Assembly: GCA_964547725.1 (NCBI GenBank)
Contig: CAZJOO010000016.1
Coordinates: 1 to 13,963 of the forward strand
Length of the DNA stretch: 13,963 bases
Source: JAAZMU01 sp964547725
GTDB lineage: Bacteria > Patescibacteriota > Minisyncoccia > Minisyncoccales > Minisyncoccaceae
Direction of reading: 5' to 3'
A program made the position numbers and the translations under genes. This document shows positions 5,396 through 12,745 of this stretch, in pieces; the stretch's first letter is position 1, and every line of letters begins with the position of its first letter. Below the pieces are notes generated by a model. The model ran no database searches and had not been told where the DNA came from. It saw nothing but the letters and a program-made list of their open reading frames with translations.

Positions 5396-5935
5396 TTACT
5401 TGCGAAACTCCCTCGCTTTTTTTGAAAGAATTTGAATTTCTTCAAACCTTACATCGTAGGTTAGCATGGCCGCAGAAATAGTTTCTGTAATGTCTTTAGC
5501 TTCTTTCTCTGCTTCACGAACCAACGAAATGATTTCTTCTTGCTTTTTAGAGCAATAGTCATTAACCTTCTTTAGTTCTTCTTTCAAGAAAACAATAGAA
5601 TTGTCATCAATGACGACATCTGTTGCCCCTAAAGAAAGTTGTTTTTTGACATCCTCTTCAAGCAGAAAAATCTTGTCCATGAGCGGCAGAATCTTTTCCA
5701 TGGCTGCAAAAACCTTATCATTCGAGATAACCTCGGTTCTCGTAAAATTCCAAGGCAAATCGACTTCAATCATCTCTAGGTCTAACAACGTTTCAGAAAG
5801 ATGTTCTCGGTAGTGCTCTCTCACAGAATCGATGTGGCTGAGAAGTTCTGAAACCTCTCTGTCTTTGCTTGAAGCAACGACAACCGTGTCGAACCTTGAA
5901 ACAAAGTCTGGTGCTAATTTGTTTTGTTTAGGCAT
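5396..5935 (-). CDS. Unknown soluble helical protein
   Basis: I do not recognise the family. I start it at ATG 5935 (179 residues) because GAGG lies 7 bases upstream; an extension to 6049 would run through a terminator and is unlikely. The protein is acidic and almost entirely helical, with no signal peptide or membrane segment. Two heptad-like stretches suggest coiled coils, at about 85-100 (LMDKIFLLEEDVKKQL) and 113-150 (VFLKEELKKVNDYCSKKQEE and following). Base composition is less AT-rich than in the RhuM and ATPase genes. It is bounded by terminators on both sides (5361-5391 and 5991-6021), so it is a single-gene unit. A possible promoter is TTGACA at 5987-5992 with a poor TATGGC 17 bases on (5964-5969). 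Confidence 0.65.
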   Translation of the reverse strand: MPKQNKLAPDFVSRFDTVVVASSKDREVSELLSHIDSVREHYREHLSETLLDLEMIEVDLPWNFTRTEVISNDKVFAAMEKILPLMDKIFLLEEDVKKQLSLGATDVVIDDNSIVFLKEELKKVNDYCSKKQEEIISLVREAEKEAKDITETISAAMLTYDVRFEEIQILSKKAREFRK

Positions 5936-5990
5936 CCTTTTTCCTCTTTTGAGATCTATCATAGCCATAACACAACCACATTTAAGTGTC

Positions 5991-6021
5991 AAAAAAAAGG
6001 CCTTATTATTAGAATAAGGCC
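5991..6021 (-). terminator. Strong Rho-independent terminator of the sigma/membrane-protein unit
   Basis: GGCCTTATT (6013-6021) pairs perfectly with AATAAGGCC (5999-6007) around a 5-base loop, followed by eight T (5991-5998). It begins a few bases after the end of the 188-residue membrane protein gene. Confidence 0.9.
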
Positions 6022-6023
6022 AA

Positions 6024-6590
6024 CTAGATAAAGATACCGATGTAAGCAATCATAAAAACAATAATAGCAACGAGAAGAAGGACGACAGACACATAGTAAC
6101 ACGCGAAAGCTTTTAAATCTTTCAAGGTATAATGAAGCTCGTTTCCTTGCCTGACCACATTGAAAAATATTGACGTGTAATATGCTGCTATATAATATAT
6201 TTCTTGCCCATCAACAATTGCTATATACCGTCTAAAAAAATGCCTCTGGCAACGATACCAATAATCATACACATAGACTGGTTCCTTGGTTACACGTCTT
6301 AGAAACTCTGCCTTTGTTACAAGAACGTTTCCAAAAAAATCTTTAGGAGCTGGAAGAACTTCCATTTCATCTTTGATTTTTATTGAAAACTCTTTTCTAA
6401 AACACCAAGAAGGATGTTCATCGAATGATATAATTACTGAAAAAATAATCATTGCCAGTGATAAGGATATCACTAAATAGTACGGATAAACCGGTTGTAA
6501 AAAACCGATTAAGATAACAATCATCATTGAAACGATTGTTACCAAACTTTTCTTAGAAATAAATTCTTCCGAAATAATAATCACCACCAA
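6024..6590 (-). CDS. Unknown membrane protein downstream of the sigma factor
   Basis: About 188 residues with three likely membrane helices: 15-34, 36-56 and 162-187. Between helices 2 and 3 lies a soluble domain of about 105 residues, rich in Tyr and Phe (VYVYDYWYRCQRHFFRRY at about 105-122). I recognise no family. The start is uncertain: the first codons read TTG GTG GTG, no ATG is available before residue 22, and no clear Shine-Dalgarno sequence is present. It follows the sigma gene after 31 bases and ends at a strong terminator, so the two genes are probably co-transcribed. That position is where an ECF anti-sigma factor normally sits. However, it lacks a recognisable anti-sigma domain; a sensor or envelope protein controlled by the same promoter is equally possible. 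Confidence 0.65.
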   Translation of the reverse strand: MVVIIISEEFISKKSLVTIVSMMIVILIGFLQPVYPYYLVISLSLAMIIFSVIISFDEHPSWCFRKEFSIKIKDEMEVLPAPKDFFGNVLVTKAEFLRRVTKEPVYVYDYWYRCQRHFFRRYIAIVDGQEIYYIAAYYTSIFFNVVRQGNELHYTLKDLKAFACYYVSVVLLLVAIIVFMIAYIGIFI

Positions 6591-6621
6591 AAGAATATAT
6601 CAATCAAGGAATTTAATCAAG

Positions 6622-7128
6622 TTAAGATTCTAAATATTTTTTTAGTTTTTTCATTCCCCGATGAAGCATTGTTCTCGTTGCTCCTTCTGATTTACCTAAA
6701 CTTTTAGCCACATCTGAGATTGGCTCTTGTTCGATATAGTAGAGAGAAATAGCTTGCCTATAAGAATCATTCAAGCAAGTCAAGGCTGCTTTAACGTGTT
6801 TTAAATCATCATTCTTTTCGGCCATTTCTTCTATTCCTTGAGACTGTCCTTCTAAAAAATCCATATCATCTAAACTAATAGCCGCTTTTCCTTTGCTCCT
6901 ATAATGATCAACGAGAAGATTTCGCACAGTTTTGTATAAAAAACCAGAAGGGTTTTTAATCTCAATTCCCCTAGAAATCTGAGCCCATAAACGACTAAAA
7001 GTTTCCGCAGTTATATCTTGAGCAAGAGGCTCTGAACCAGTTTTAAACAAAACAAAACGATATATCTTTTCGATATTTTGTTCATATATTTGCGAAAAAA
7101 ATTGTTCTTTAAATTTTTGTATATCCAT
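6622..7128 (-). CDS. ECF (group 4) RNA polymerase sigma factor
   Basis: A 168-residue protein with the two-domain layout of ECF sigma factors, which direct RNA polymerase to stress or envelope genes and are usually held by a membrane anti-sigma factor. Region 2 spans about 1-80: IEKIYRFVLFKTGSEPLAQD, then ITAETFSRLWAQI, then GFLYKTVRNLLVDHYRSKGK. Region 4 spans about 105-165: ALTCLNDSYRQAISLYYIEQ, then ISDVAKSLGKSEGATRTMLH as the helix-turn-helix, ending RGMKKLKKYL. I start it at ATG 7128; an in-frame ATG eight codons upstream (7152), in the repeat array, is possible but less family-like. No clear promoter or Shine-Dalgarno sequence is visible, and the upstream DNA is the TGTCCG array. The only ECF-type promoter seen in the window is at 1141-1166. 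Confidence 0.9.
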   Translation of the reverse strand: MDIQKFKEQFFSQIYEQNIEKIYRFVLFKTGSEPLAQDITAETFSRLWAQISRGIEIKNPSGFLYKTVRNLLVDHYRSKGKAAISLDDMDFLEGQSQGIEEMAEKNDDLKHVKAALTCLNDSYRQAISLYYIEQEPISDVAKSLGKSEGATRTMLHRGMKKLKKYLES

Positions 7129-7148
7129 TTTAATGCCTATTCTTTTCA

Positions 7149-7289
7149 TGTCCGGGTTTGTCCGCGTTTGTCCGCATTCATGTCCGGGTTTGTCCGCATT
7201 CGATGTCCGCATTCATTGGCTTCTGTCCGCATTCATGTCCGGGTTTGTCCGGGTTCATGTCCGCATTTGTCCGCGTTTGTCCGCATTCA
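7149..7289 (-). repeat. Array of twelve TGTCCG / CGGACA repeats
   Basis: TGTCCG on the plus strand (CGGACA on the minus strand) begins at 7149, 7159, 7169, 7181, 7191, 7204, 7224, 7236, 7246, 7258, 7268 and 7278. Spacings are 10, 10, 12, 10, 13, 20, 12, 10, 12, 10 and 10. Units are built from a 10-mer TGTCCG-(GG/CG/CA)-TT and a 12-mer with CA added. The array is far more GC-rich than its surroundings. It fills nearly all the space between the winged-helix regulator gene and the sigma gene. All reading frames across it look like by-products of the repeat. Confidence 0.95.
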
Positions 7290-7297
7290 TTTTTGCA

Positions 7298-7897
7298 TTA
7301 ATAATATGAATTCATCTCGTATAAGGTCTTCTTACCCGAGCCATTCGAAGTAATAATTCCTCTCACTTTCAAATCCTGAAGTTCTCTTCTAATACTCCTT
7401 GGATTCATATCTGGAAAAAACTGATTTATATCACAAGGTTTCATTTTTCCATTACCTTGTAAAATAGTAATTACTTTTTCTTGAATCTGAGTTAGGGTGA
7501 ATTTAGGTTCTTCTTCTGGAACAGCTAAATCTTCTTTCTTCTCAGACTTCTTTTCTGTAGGAATAACTTTCCTTTCTGTAAACCTAATACTCTCAACTTC
7601 TTTCAATATTTCATTATACTGTTTTTCTAATATCTCAAAATTCTTAGGATTAATCCAATCCTGAGTTTTTCCTATCTCAAAATAAGAAAGAAGGACTTGG
7701 ATACTTCTTCTGCATTTTACGGAGATTTCTCTTAATTCATCTCCTAATAGTAAATCTTTGTTTTCCATAATTATTAAAAAAGACAAAATCAAATTGCCTC
7801 TTTTTCTTATAGAAATACTGAGTGTTTCTTTCTCGGGAAAAAGACTTGTAACTTTATATAACGCGTTTGTAAGTTTGATAATTCTATCCTTCTCCAT
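7298..7897 (-). CDS. Winged-helix DNA-binding regulator
   Basis: A 199-residue protein in three parts. Residues 1-105 are helical and may form a bundle (MEKDRIIKLTNALYKVTSLF at the start). Residues 106-130 are a charged linker (PTEKKSEKKEDLAVPEEE). Residues 131-199 are a DeoR-like winged helix: TQIQEKVITILQGNGKMKPC, then NQFFPDMNPRSIRRELQDL as the recognition region, then a wing (GIITSNGSGKKTLYEM). Proteins with this layout recur in Patescibacteria and are taken to be transcription regulators; no ligand or target is known to me. It lies just upstream of the TGTCCG array and sigma gene, so it could regulate them or be co-transcribed with them. Its own promoter is among the best in the window and gives a leaderless or near-leaderless message. 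Confidence 0.75.
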   Translation of the reverse strand: MEKDRIIKLTNALYKVTSLFPEKETLSISIRKRGNLILSFLIIMENKDLLLGDELREISVKCRRSIQVLLSYFEIGKTQDWINPKNFEILEKQYNEILKEVESIRFTERKVIPTEKKSEKKEDLAVPEEEPKFTLTQIQEKVITILQGNGKMKPCDINQFFPDMNPRSIRRELQDLKVRGIITSNGSGKKTLYEMNSYY

Positions 7898-7905
7898 ATG
7901 GGTTG

Positions 7906-7934
7906 ATTATAGGGAATAAAAATCAAAAAGTCAA
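7906..7934 (-). promoter_or_regulatory. Promoter of the winged-helix regulator (near-leaderless)
   Basis: TTGACT (7929-7934), a 17-base spacer and a perfect TATAAT (7906-7911). Only 8 bases lie between the -10 box and the ATG at 7897, so transcription should begin within a base or two of the start codon. Confidence 0.8.
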
Positions 7935-7940
7935 TTAAAA

Positions 7941-8285
7941 CTAATCTTTAATCGCTTTAAGTCCAAGTTCGAAAACCTTTCCGCCCAAATAGACCATAAA
8001 AAAGGCAAATAAACTCCAGGCGCTCATGTTTAAAAGCAAAGTAATGGAATCTTTAGAAATAAAAGAACTCATTTGATCAGCTAACATACTTTGTACCAGA
8101 CTATTCATATCATCCGAACTTCCTGAAACAACCGGAGCTTCTACCGATGAAGCAAATATCTCTGGGAATTGATAGACTCCAGTGAAATAATCCATTGTAG
8201 TTATGGCAATATAGCCAATAATAATTATTCCTATTGAAAGAAACATCCAGCCGATTGTTTTTTTAACTATTAGTTCTGTTGTCAT
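7941..8285 (-). CDS. Two-helix membrane protein of the ClpB operon
   Basis: A 114-residue protein with membrane helices at about 9-31 (TIGWMFLSIGIIIIGYIAIT) and 85-107 (LNMSAWSLFAFFMVYLGGKV). Between them is a loop of about 50 residues, rich in Ser and Asp (SGSSDDMNSLVQSMLADQMS at about 54-73). I recognise no family. Its ATG overlaps the stop codon of the pseudoprotease gene (ATGA, 8282-8285), so translation is coupled. If the termini are cytoplasmic, the loop faces outward, the same side as the pseudoprotease domain; this topology is inferred. Coupling suggests the two proteins work as a complex at the membrane. Confidence 0.75.
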   Translation of the reverse strand: MTTELIVKKTIGWMFLSIGIIIIGYIAITTMDYFTGVYQFPEIFASSVEAPVVSGSSDDMNSLVQSMLADQMSSFISKDSITLLLNMSAWSLFAFFMVYLGGKVFELGLKAIKD

Positions 8286-8929
8286 AAGTTTATAAAATCC
8301 CTTATATTATTAATTAATATTATTTCTACTAAGTTATTTTTATTTAATTGACCAATTCCCAGAATCTCTCCTTTTTTATTAAAAACTGGAGCACCATCAA
8401 AACTAGAATCTCCCAAAATATCAGTTTCGCCAGAAGACTTTCTAACAATCCCTTCTCCAAAAACATAATTTCCATTCTTATCTGACCCTACAATATAGAC
8501 ATTTTCTCCCAAAGAAATATTTGTTTCGTCAGAAAAAAGACACGGAGTTAGATTAACTTCGCCTATTTGAACTAAAGCTAGATTTCTAGCCACATCTCTT
8601 TTCCTAACTTCATAAACCTTGCTTTCCCCCGAAGACCTAAAATCAAAATCATTCTGTTTGAGAATGTTTGTATTAAGAGTAAGAATTAAACCATCAGAAG
8701 TTAAAATAATCCCTGAACTCTCTTTTTTGGTATCAAGGTCTGCTACGTATAAGACACTTTTTTGTATTTTTTGAAGATTCTCTTGAATGAAATCTTCTTT
8801 GGTCAAAACGATAGTTGTCTCTTTATTAACCATTTCTACTTTAGAGATGTTATTCAAAGAATAAGTTACCCAGAGTGATTGGAATAAACAAATGATAATA
8901 AAAATGATAAATATGGTTTTGTTTGACAT
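8282..8929 (-). CDS. Membrane-anchored trypsin-fold pseudoprotease (HtrA-like)
   Basis: A 215-residue protein with an uncleaved-looking N-terminal signal anchor (residues 5-25) and a trypsin-like fold at about 50-205. Family landmarks are clear: SSGIILTSDGLILTLNT (71-87) matches the HtrA GSGxIxxxDGxIxTNxH region, ARNLALVQIG (114-123) matches DLALLKI, and SSFDGAPVFNKKGEILGI (175-192) matches the GNSGGPL segment. All three catalytic positions are changed: His to Thr87, Asp to Asn116, Ser to Asp178. It is therefore very unlikely to be a protease; a binding or sensing role is more likely. No PDZ domain is present. Its ATG shares one base with the ClpB stop codon (TAATG), and the following gene overlaps it by four bases, so all three are translationally coupled. 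Confidence 0.8.
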   Translation of the reverse strand: MSNKTIFIIFIIICLFQSLWVTYSLNNISKVEMVNKETTIVLTKEDFIQENLQKIQKSVLYVADLDTKKESSGIILTSDGLILTLNTNILKQNDFDFRSSGESKVYEVRKRDVARNLALVQIGEVNLTPCLFSDETNISLGENVYIVGSDKNGNYVFGEGIVRKSSGETDILGDSSFDGAPVFNKKGEILGIGQLNKNNLVEIILINNIRDFINL

Positions 8930-11625
8930 TATACAACCTTAACTAACCGCTTCTTATTACCTTCTTGAAGAATAATTTCACTGCCCTCTCCGTCAATTAA
9001 GATTCTATCTCCTTCTTTTACTTCTCCGGTAACAATCTTTGAGGCTAATGGATTTAAAATCTTTTGTTGAATTACTCTCTTTAAAGGTCTTGCTCCTAAG
9101 TTTTTGTCATATCCTTGCTCGGCAAGAATATCTTTTGCTTTTGGAGAAATGCTAATCTTAATATTCTTCTTAGCTAGTCTTTCTTCTACCTTTTTAAGCT
9201 CAAGGTCTACAATCTCTTTAATCTCGTTTTTGTCCAAATAATCAAATAAAACAATCTCATCAACTCTGTTTAAGAACTCAGGCTTGAACTGTTCTTTTAA
9301 GGCTCCCATTACTTTCTCTCTTAAGTCAGCGCTACTTCTTGCTTTGGTATTTCCACCAAAACCTAAAGCACTTTCTTTCATAATAATCTCAGAACCAACA
9401 TTAGAAGTCATGATTAGAATAACGTTCTTGAAAGAAACCACTCTTCCTTTAGCATCAGTCAATCTTCCGTCTTCTAAAACTTGAAGAAGGATATTGAATA
9501 TTTCAGGATGAGCTTTTTCAATTTCATCCAAAAGAACAACAGCGTATGGTTTTCTTCTAATCTTCTCTGTTAATTGTCCAGCTTCATCATAGCCAACATA
9601 TCCTGGAGGAGAACCAATCATTTTAGAAACATCGTGTCTTTCCATATATTCAGACATATCTACCTGAATTAAAGCATTAGAATCATTGAACAAGAAGTCA
9701 GCAAGAGCTCTCGCTGTTTCTGTTTTTCCTACTCCTGTTGGTCCTAAGAAAATAAAGGAACCAAGAGGTTTAGATTCGTCAGAAATACCAGCACGAGACC
9801 TTCTAATGGCATTAGAAACAGCTTCGATGGCTTGTTTCTGAGAAACTACTCTTTTAGAAAGAATGCTCTCCATCTTATCAAGCTTGTAAGCTTCTGATTC
9901 AAGCAGTCTAGTTACTGGAATACCAGTCCAACGAGCAACAACATCAGCAATGTCTTCTGGTCCTATTTCTTGTTTAAGAATAGGGTTGTTCTCTTGAAGT
10001 TTTCTAAGCTTCTCTTCTTTTTTATTAAGCTTTACAAACAAATCAGGAAGAATTCCGTATTTAATTTCAGCTACTTTTTGTAAATCTCCTTCTTTGAGGC
10101 GTTTTTCTAATTCTATTTTATTCTCTTCTACTTGAGATTTCAAAGCTTGCATATCAAACATAGTGTCCTTCTCGTTTTTCCATCTTACCGAATAGTTGTT
10201 TGCTTTTTCTGTTAATTCTGCTAACTCTCGAATAATCACCTTTTCTCTTTTTTCATGTTCTGTGGCCTCTTTTTTACTCGAAGGAACGTCTTTTTTCAAA
10301 GCCTCTCTTTCAATTTCTAATCGTTGAATTTCCCTTTTAAGTTCTTCTAGCTCTCGTGGGTTTGATTCTATTTCAAGCCTAAGAGCAGCAGCAGCCTCAT
10401 CCATTAAATCAACTGCTTTGTCTGGTAAATATCTATCTGCGATATATCGAGATGATAATTCTGCAGCAGCGGTTAGGGCAGAATCCTTAATCCTTATTCC
10501 GTGATGAAACTCATACTTTTCTTTAATTCCTCTTAAAACAGAAACCGTATCTTCTATTGAAGGTTCTACTACAAGAATTGGTTGGAATCTTCGCTCCAAA
10601 GCTGCATCTTTTTCAATATATTTTTGATATTCTTTTAAAGTGGTTGCTCCGATAGCTTTAAGTTCTCCTCTTGCCAGTGCTGGCTTTAAAAGATTAGAGG
10701 CATCCATAGCTCCTTCCGCAGAACCAGCCCCCACCAAAGTATGAAGCTCGTCAATAAAAAGAAGATACTTTCCCTCACCTTTCTTAATTTCTCTTAGTAG
10801 GGCTTTTGTTCGGTCCTCAAATTCTCCTCGATACCTAGTTCCAGCAATCATTGCTCCCAAATCAAGAGAAACAACTTCTTTAGACTTTAAACTTTCAGGA
10901 ACTTCTCCTTTAATAATTTTCTGAGCCAAACCCTCAACAATAGCGGTTTTACCCACTCCTGGTTCTCCAATTAAAACAGGATTATTCTTTGTTCTTCTTG
11001 AAAGAATCTGCATCAACCTTCTAATTTCATTATCTCTTCCAATAACTGGGTCTAATTCTCCTCTTCTTGCTTTATCAGTCAAATTAATTGAATATTGCTC
11101 TAAAACATTTTGTTTTGATTCTGGGTCAGGAGTTGTAATTGGTTCGTCTCCTCTAAAATCCATAATCGTATCTAAAGCAGAATCATAATCTAAGGGAATA
11201 ATATCCTCAGTCATAACATTCTTGGTGTACTTTACTCTCTCTAAAACAAATTTAACCTTTGCCTCTATATCAAGCATTGATAAAAAAAGATGTTCTAGGG
11301 AAATAAAAACATCCCCCATTTGATTGGCTTCTAATTTAGCTCTCTCTAATATCTTTTCCATATCAGCTGTTAGATAGAATTGTCCGGGAGCTTCAATAGA
11401 CTTAATTTTAGGAAGCTGATTAATAGCTGCCTGAACTCTTTTTTTCAAATCAACAACATCAATAGAGAGTTTGTTTAAAGTATTTAAAACTATATTATCT
11501 TGATCAAGCAAAAGGACTAAAAGAAGATGAAGTCCATCAACTTGTTGTTGTCCTAATTCTTTTGCTAAGTTTTGTGACGCAATGATCGTTTTTTGCGCTT
11601 TGTTTGTAAAATTTACTCCTTCCAT
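8929..11625 (-). CDS. clpB: ClpB protein disaggregase
   Basis: A full-length (898-residue) Hsp100 disaggregase, a cytoplasmic hexamer that uses ATP to thread aggregated proteins through its pore with DnaK. Domains in order: N domain 1-145; first AAA domain with Walker A GEPGVGKT (220-227), pore loop GTRYRG (262-267, Tyr265), Walker B LLFIDE (288-293) and arginine finger in ALERRF (342-347); middle coiled-coil domain about 410-540; WTGIPV (566-571); second AAA domain with Walker A GPTGVGKT (628-635), pore loop GYVGYD (675-680), Walker B VVLLDEIEKAH (696-706) and FLNRVDE (784-790). The middle domain supports ClpB rather than ClpC or ClpA, and no ClpP-binding loop was noticed. It heads an operon with the pseudoprotease and two-helix protein. 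No CIRCE element is visible; the promoter is housekeeping-like and near-leaderless. Confidence 0.97.
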   Translation of the reverse strand: MEGVNFTNKAQKTIIASQNLAKELGQQQVDGLHLLLVLLLDQDNIVLNTLNKLSIDVVDLKKRVQAAINQLPKIKSIEAPGQFYLTADMEKILERAKLEANQMGDVFISLEHLFLSMLDIEAKVKFVLERVKYTKNVMTEDIIPLDYDSALDTIMDFRGDEPITTPDPESKQNVLEQYSINLTDKARRGELDPVIGRDNEIRRLMQILSRRTKNNPVLIGEPGVGKTAIVEGLAQKIIKGEVPESLKSKEVVSLDLGAMIAGTRYRGEFEDRTKALLREIKKGEGKYLLFIDELHTLVGAGSAEGAMDASNLLKPALARGELKAIGATTLKEYQKYIEKDAALERRFQPILVVEPSIEDTVSVLRGIKEKYEFHHGIRIKDSALTAAAELSSRYIADRYLPDKAVDLMDEAAAALRLEIESNPRELEELKREIQRLEIEREALKKDVPSSKKEATEHEKREKVIIRELAELTEKANNYSVRWKNEKDTMFDMQALKSQVEENKIELEKRLKEGDLQKVAEIKYGILPDLFVKLNKKEEKLRKLQENNPILKQEIGPEDIADVVARWTGIPVTRLLESEAYKLDKMESILSKRVVSQKQAIEAVSNAIRRSRAGISDESKPLGSFIFLGPTGVGKTETARALADFLFNDSNALIQVDMSEYMERHDVSKMIGSPPGYVGYDEAGQLTEKIRRKPYAVVLLDEIEKAHPEIFNILLQVLEDGRLTDAKGRVVSFKNVILIMTSNVGSEIIMKESALGFGGNTKARSSADLREKVMGALKEQFKPEFLNRVDEIVLFDYLDKNEIKEIVDLELKKVEERLAKKNIKISISPKAKDILAEQGYDKNLGARPLKRVIQQKILNPLASKIVTGEVKEGDRILIDGEGSEIILQEGNKKRLVKVV

Positions 11626-11633
11626 ATATAAGT

Positions 11634-11662
11634 ATTCTACAACAAAAAGATAAGAAAAGCAA
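11634..11662 (-). promoter_or_regulatory. clpB promoter (near-leaderless)
   Basis: TAGAAT (11634-11639) lies 17 bases from TTGCTT (11657-11662). Only 8 bases separate the -10 box from the ATG at 11625, so the message should have almost no leader. No inverted repeat resembling a heat-shock operator overlaps it. Confidence 0.55.
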
Positions 11663-11663
11663 C

Positions 11664-11688
11664 AAAAAAAGGCGCTTTACGCGCCTTT
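11664..11688 (-). terminator. Strong Rho-independent terminator before clpB
   Basis: AAAGGCGC (11681-11688) pairs with GCGCCTTT (11669-11675 and onward) around GTAAA, and the T run continues to 11664. It ends the unit holding the acidic protein gene; its T tract abuts the clpB -35 box. Confidence 0.9.
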
Positions 11689-11694
11689 ATGAGT

Positions 11695-12411
11695 TTATTT
11701 ATTTAAAAGATTTTTGATTTCTTTAATTTTTAAAACAGCTTCTTCTTCGGAAATAATAGAATCTTCTAAGTCATCATCTAGAAAAGTTATTTTAACACTA
11801 AGGTCATTAAGAAAACTTCTATTCTCTTCTGTTTCCTCTAGCCCTAATTCCTCAAACCTTTTTGTATTTGAAGGATTTACTTGATTCCAAAAAGCATCTC
11901 TTATTTCTTTGTATGATTCAATAGCTACTGGTATTTCTTCTATTACTTCTTCTTTTGGTTCTATGGCTATTGGCTCAGGCACTATCTCCTCTTCTGTCTC
12001 GGTAATCTCAATTTTCTTTGATAAAGGATTGTTTTCTCTTACCGGAACTTCTTCAACCATACTAACGGTAACTGGCTCTTCGTCAAGTGAATCTTCTTCT
12101 GGTTTTATAACAGGTTCTTCCTGTTCTTTTATTTCTATATGAGGGAAAACTCCAACGTTAACCGCAGGAACTTCTCTTGGAGCCTCTTCTACTTTTAATG
12201 ATTCCACTTTAAGAGTTTCTCTTATTGGCTGGCTTTCAGGGACAAATACCTCTTCTTCTGGTTTAGACGCCTTAACTACTAGAACCTCTTCTTGCTTCAA
12301 AGGTGGAACTACTTCTTCTGGTTTTGCTAGTTTGGTAAAATCAATAACTTCTTTTCCTAAATCAATTTCAGAAATAGGTTCTCGATAATCGTCTTTGTTT
12401 AATTGAGCCAT
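11695..12411 (-). CDS. Acidic low-complexity protein of unknown function
   Basis: A 238-residue protein started at ATG 12411; an open extension to 12450 would overlap the preceding gene. Residues 1 to about 165 are rich in Glu, Pro and Val with short repeats of the EEVxVPE kind and look disordered. The C-terminal 70 residues, from about SYKEIRDAFWNQVNPSNTKR, are folded-looking and helical, ending EEEAVLKIKEIKNLLNK. No signal peptide, membrane helix or cysteine is evident. It follows the DUF5663-like gene after 10 bases and is almost certainly in the same operon. I recognise no family. The composition suggests a scaffold or flexible tether, but that is only inference. Confidence 0.7.
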   Translation of the reverse strand: MAQLNKDDYREPISEIDLGKEVIDFTKLAKPEEVVPPLKQEEVLVVKASKPEEEVFVPESQPIRETLKVESLKVEEAPREVPAVNVGVFPHIEIKEQEEPVIKPEEDSLDEEPVTVSMVEEVPVRENNPLSKKIEITETEEEIVPEPIAIEPKEEVIEEIPVAIESYKEIRDAFWNQVNPSNTKRFEELGLEETEENRSFLNDLSVKITFLDDDLEDSIISEEEAVLKIKEIKNLLNK

Positions 12412-12421
12412 AATATTTAAT

Positions 12422-12715
12422 TTAATCTTTTTTTGTATACTTCTTTTCAATTTCTTCTTGGATGCTTTTTATTTCCTCTTCGAAAAAATCATTCATATTG
12501 GGAAATTTTTCGTAAAAAAATGAAGAAACTTCCCCTTGTAAATCTTTTTCGAGTAACTTATTAACCTTGCTTGCGTCTTCTTCGTTAAGCTCATTCATCA
12601 TCCTGGACAATACTCTATCTAAAAGAAGATCTTCCACTTCTTCTAGAAGTTCTTCCTTTTCCTCTTCAGGAACATTCTTTAAATTTAAATCTTTAATAAT
12701 GTTTTCTTTAAAAAT
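12422..12715 (-). CDS. DUF5663-like small helical protein with a non-ATG start
   Basis: The frame is open from a TAA at about 12743 to the stop at 12422, with no in-frame ATG or TTG before residue 39. The first GTG (12637) would remove NIIKDLNLKNVPEEEKEELL, which resembles the opening of DUF5663 proteins in Patescibacteria. I therefore place the start at ATT 12715 (97 residues), a rare but known initiation codon. The body is acidic and helical: DLLLDRVLSRMMNELNEEDA, then FFYEKFPNMNDFFEEEIKSI, then a charged tail. Its function is unknown; the family is small, soluble and widespread in the group. The gene has a likely promoter inside the end of the rdgB-like gene and is followed after 10 bases by the acidic protein. 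A base error that removed an ATG start is an alternative. Confidence 0.6.
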   Translation of the reverse strand: MFKENIIKDLNLKNVPEEEKEELLEEVEDLLLDRVLSRMMNELNEEDASKVNKLLEKDLQGEVSSFFYEKFPNMNDFFEEEIKSIQEEIEKKYTKKD

Positions 12716-12745
12716 ATCTTTAAGCTTTACTTGTTATTTACTTAA

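Noticed and set aside
7149..7212. An N-terminal extension of the sigma factor through the repeat array (start at 7212).
   Set aside because: The extra 28 residues are translated repeat units, while region 2 of the family begins naturally just after ATG 7128.
7149..7289. A CRISPR array.
   Set aside because: The repeat unit is only 6-12 bases with almost no unique spacers, and no cas genes are present.
8282..8285. Use of genetic code 25 (TGA read as glycine), found in some Patescibacteria lineages.
   Set aside because: TGA ends the pseudoprotease gene in a four-base overlap with the next start, and no gene needs TGA read through.
11626..11694. A CIRCE or other heat-shock operator before clpB.
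   Set aside because: The only inverted repeat there is the GC-rich terminator of the upstream gene.
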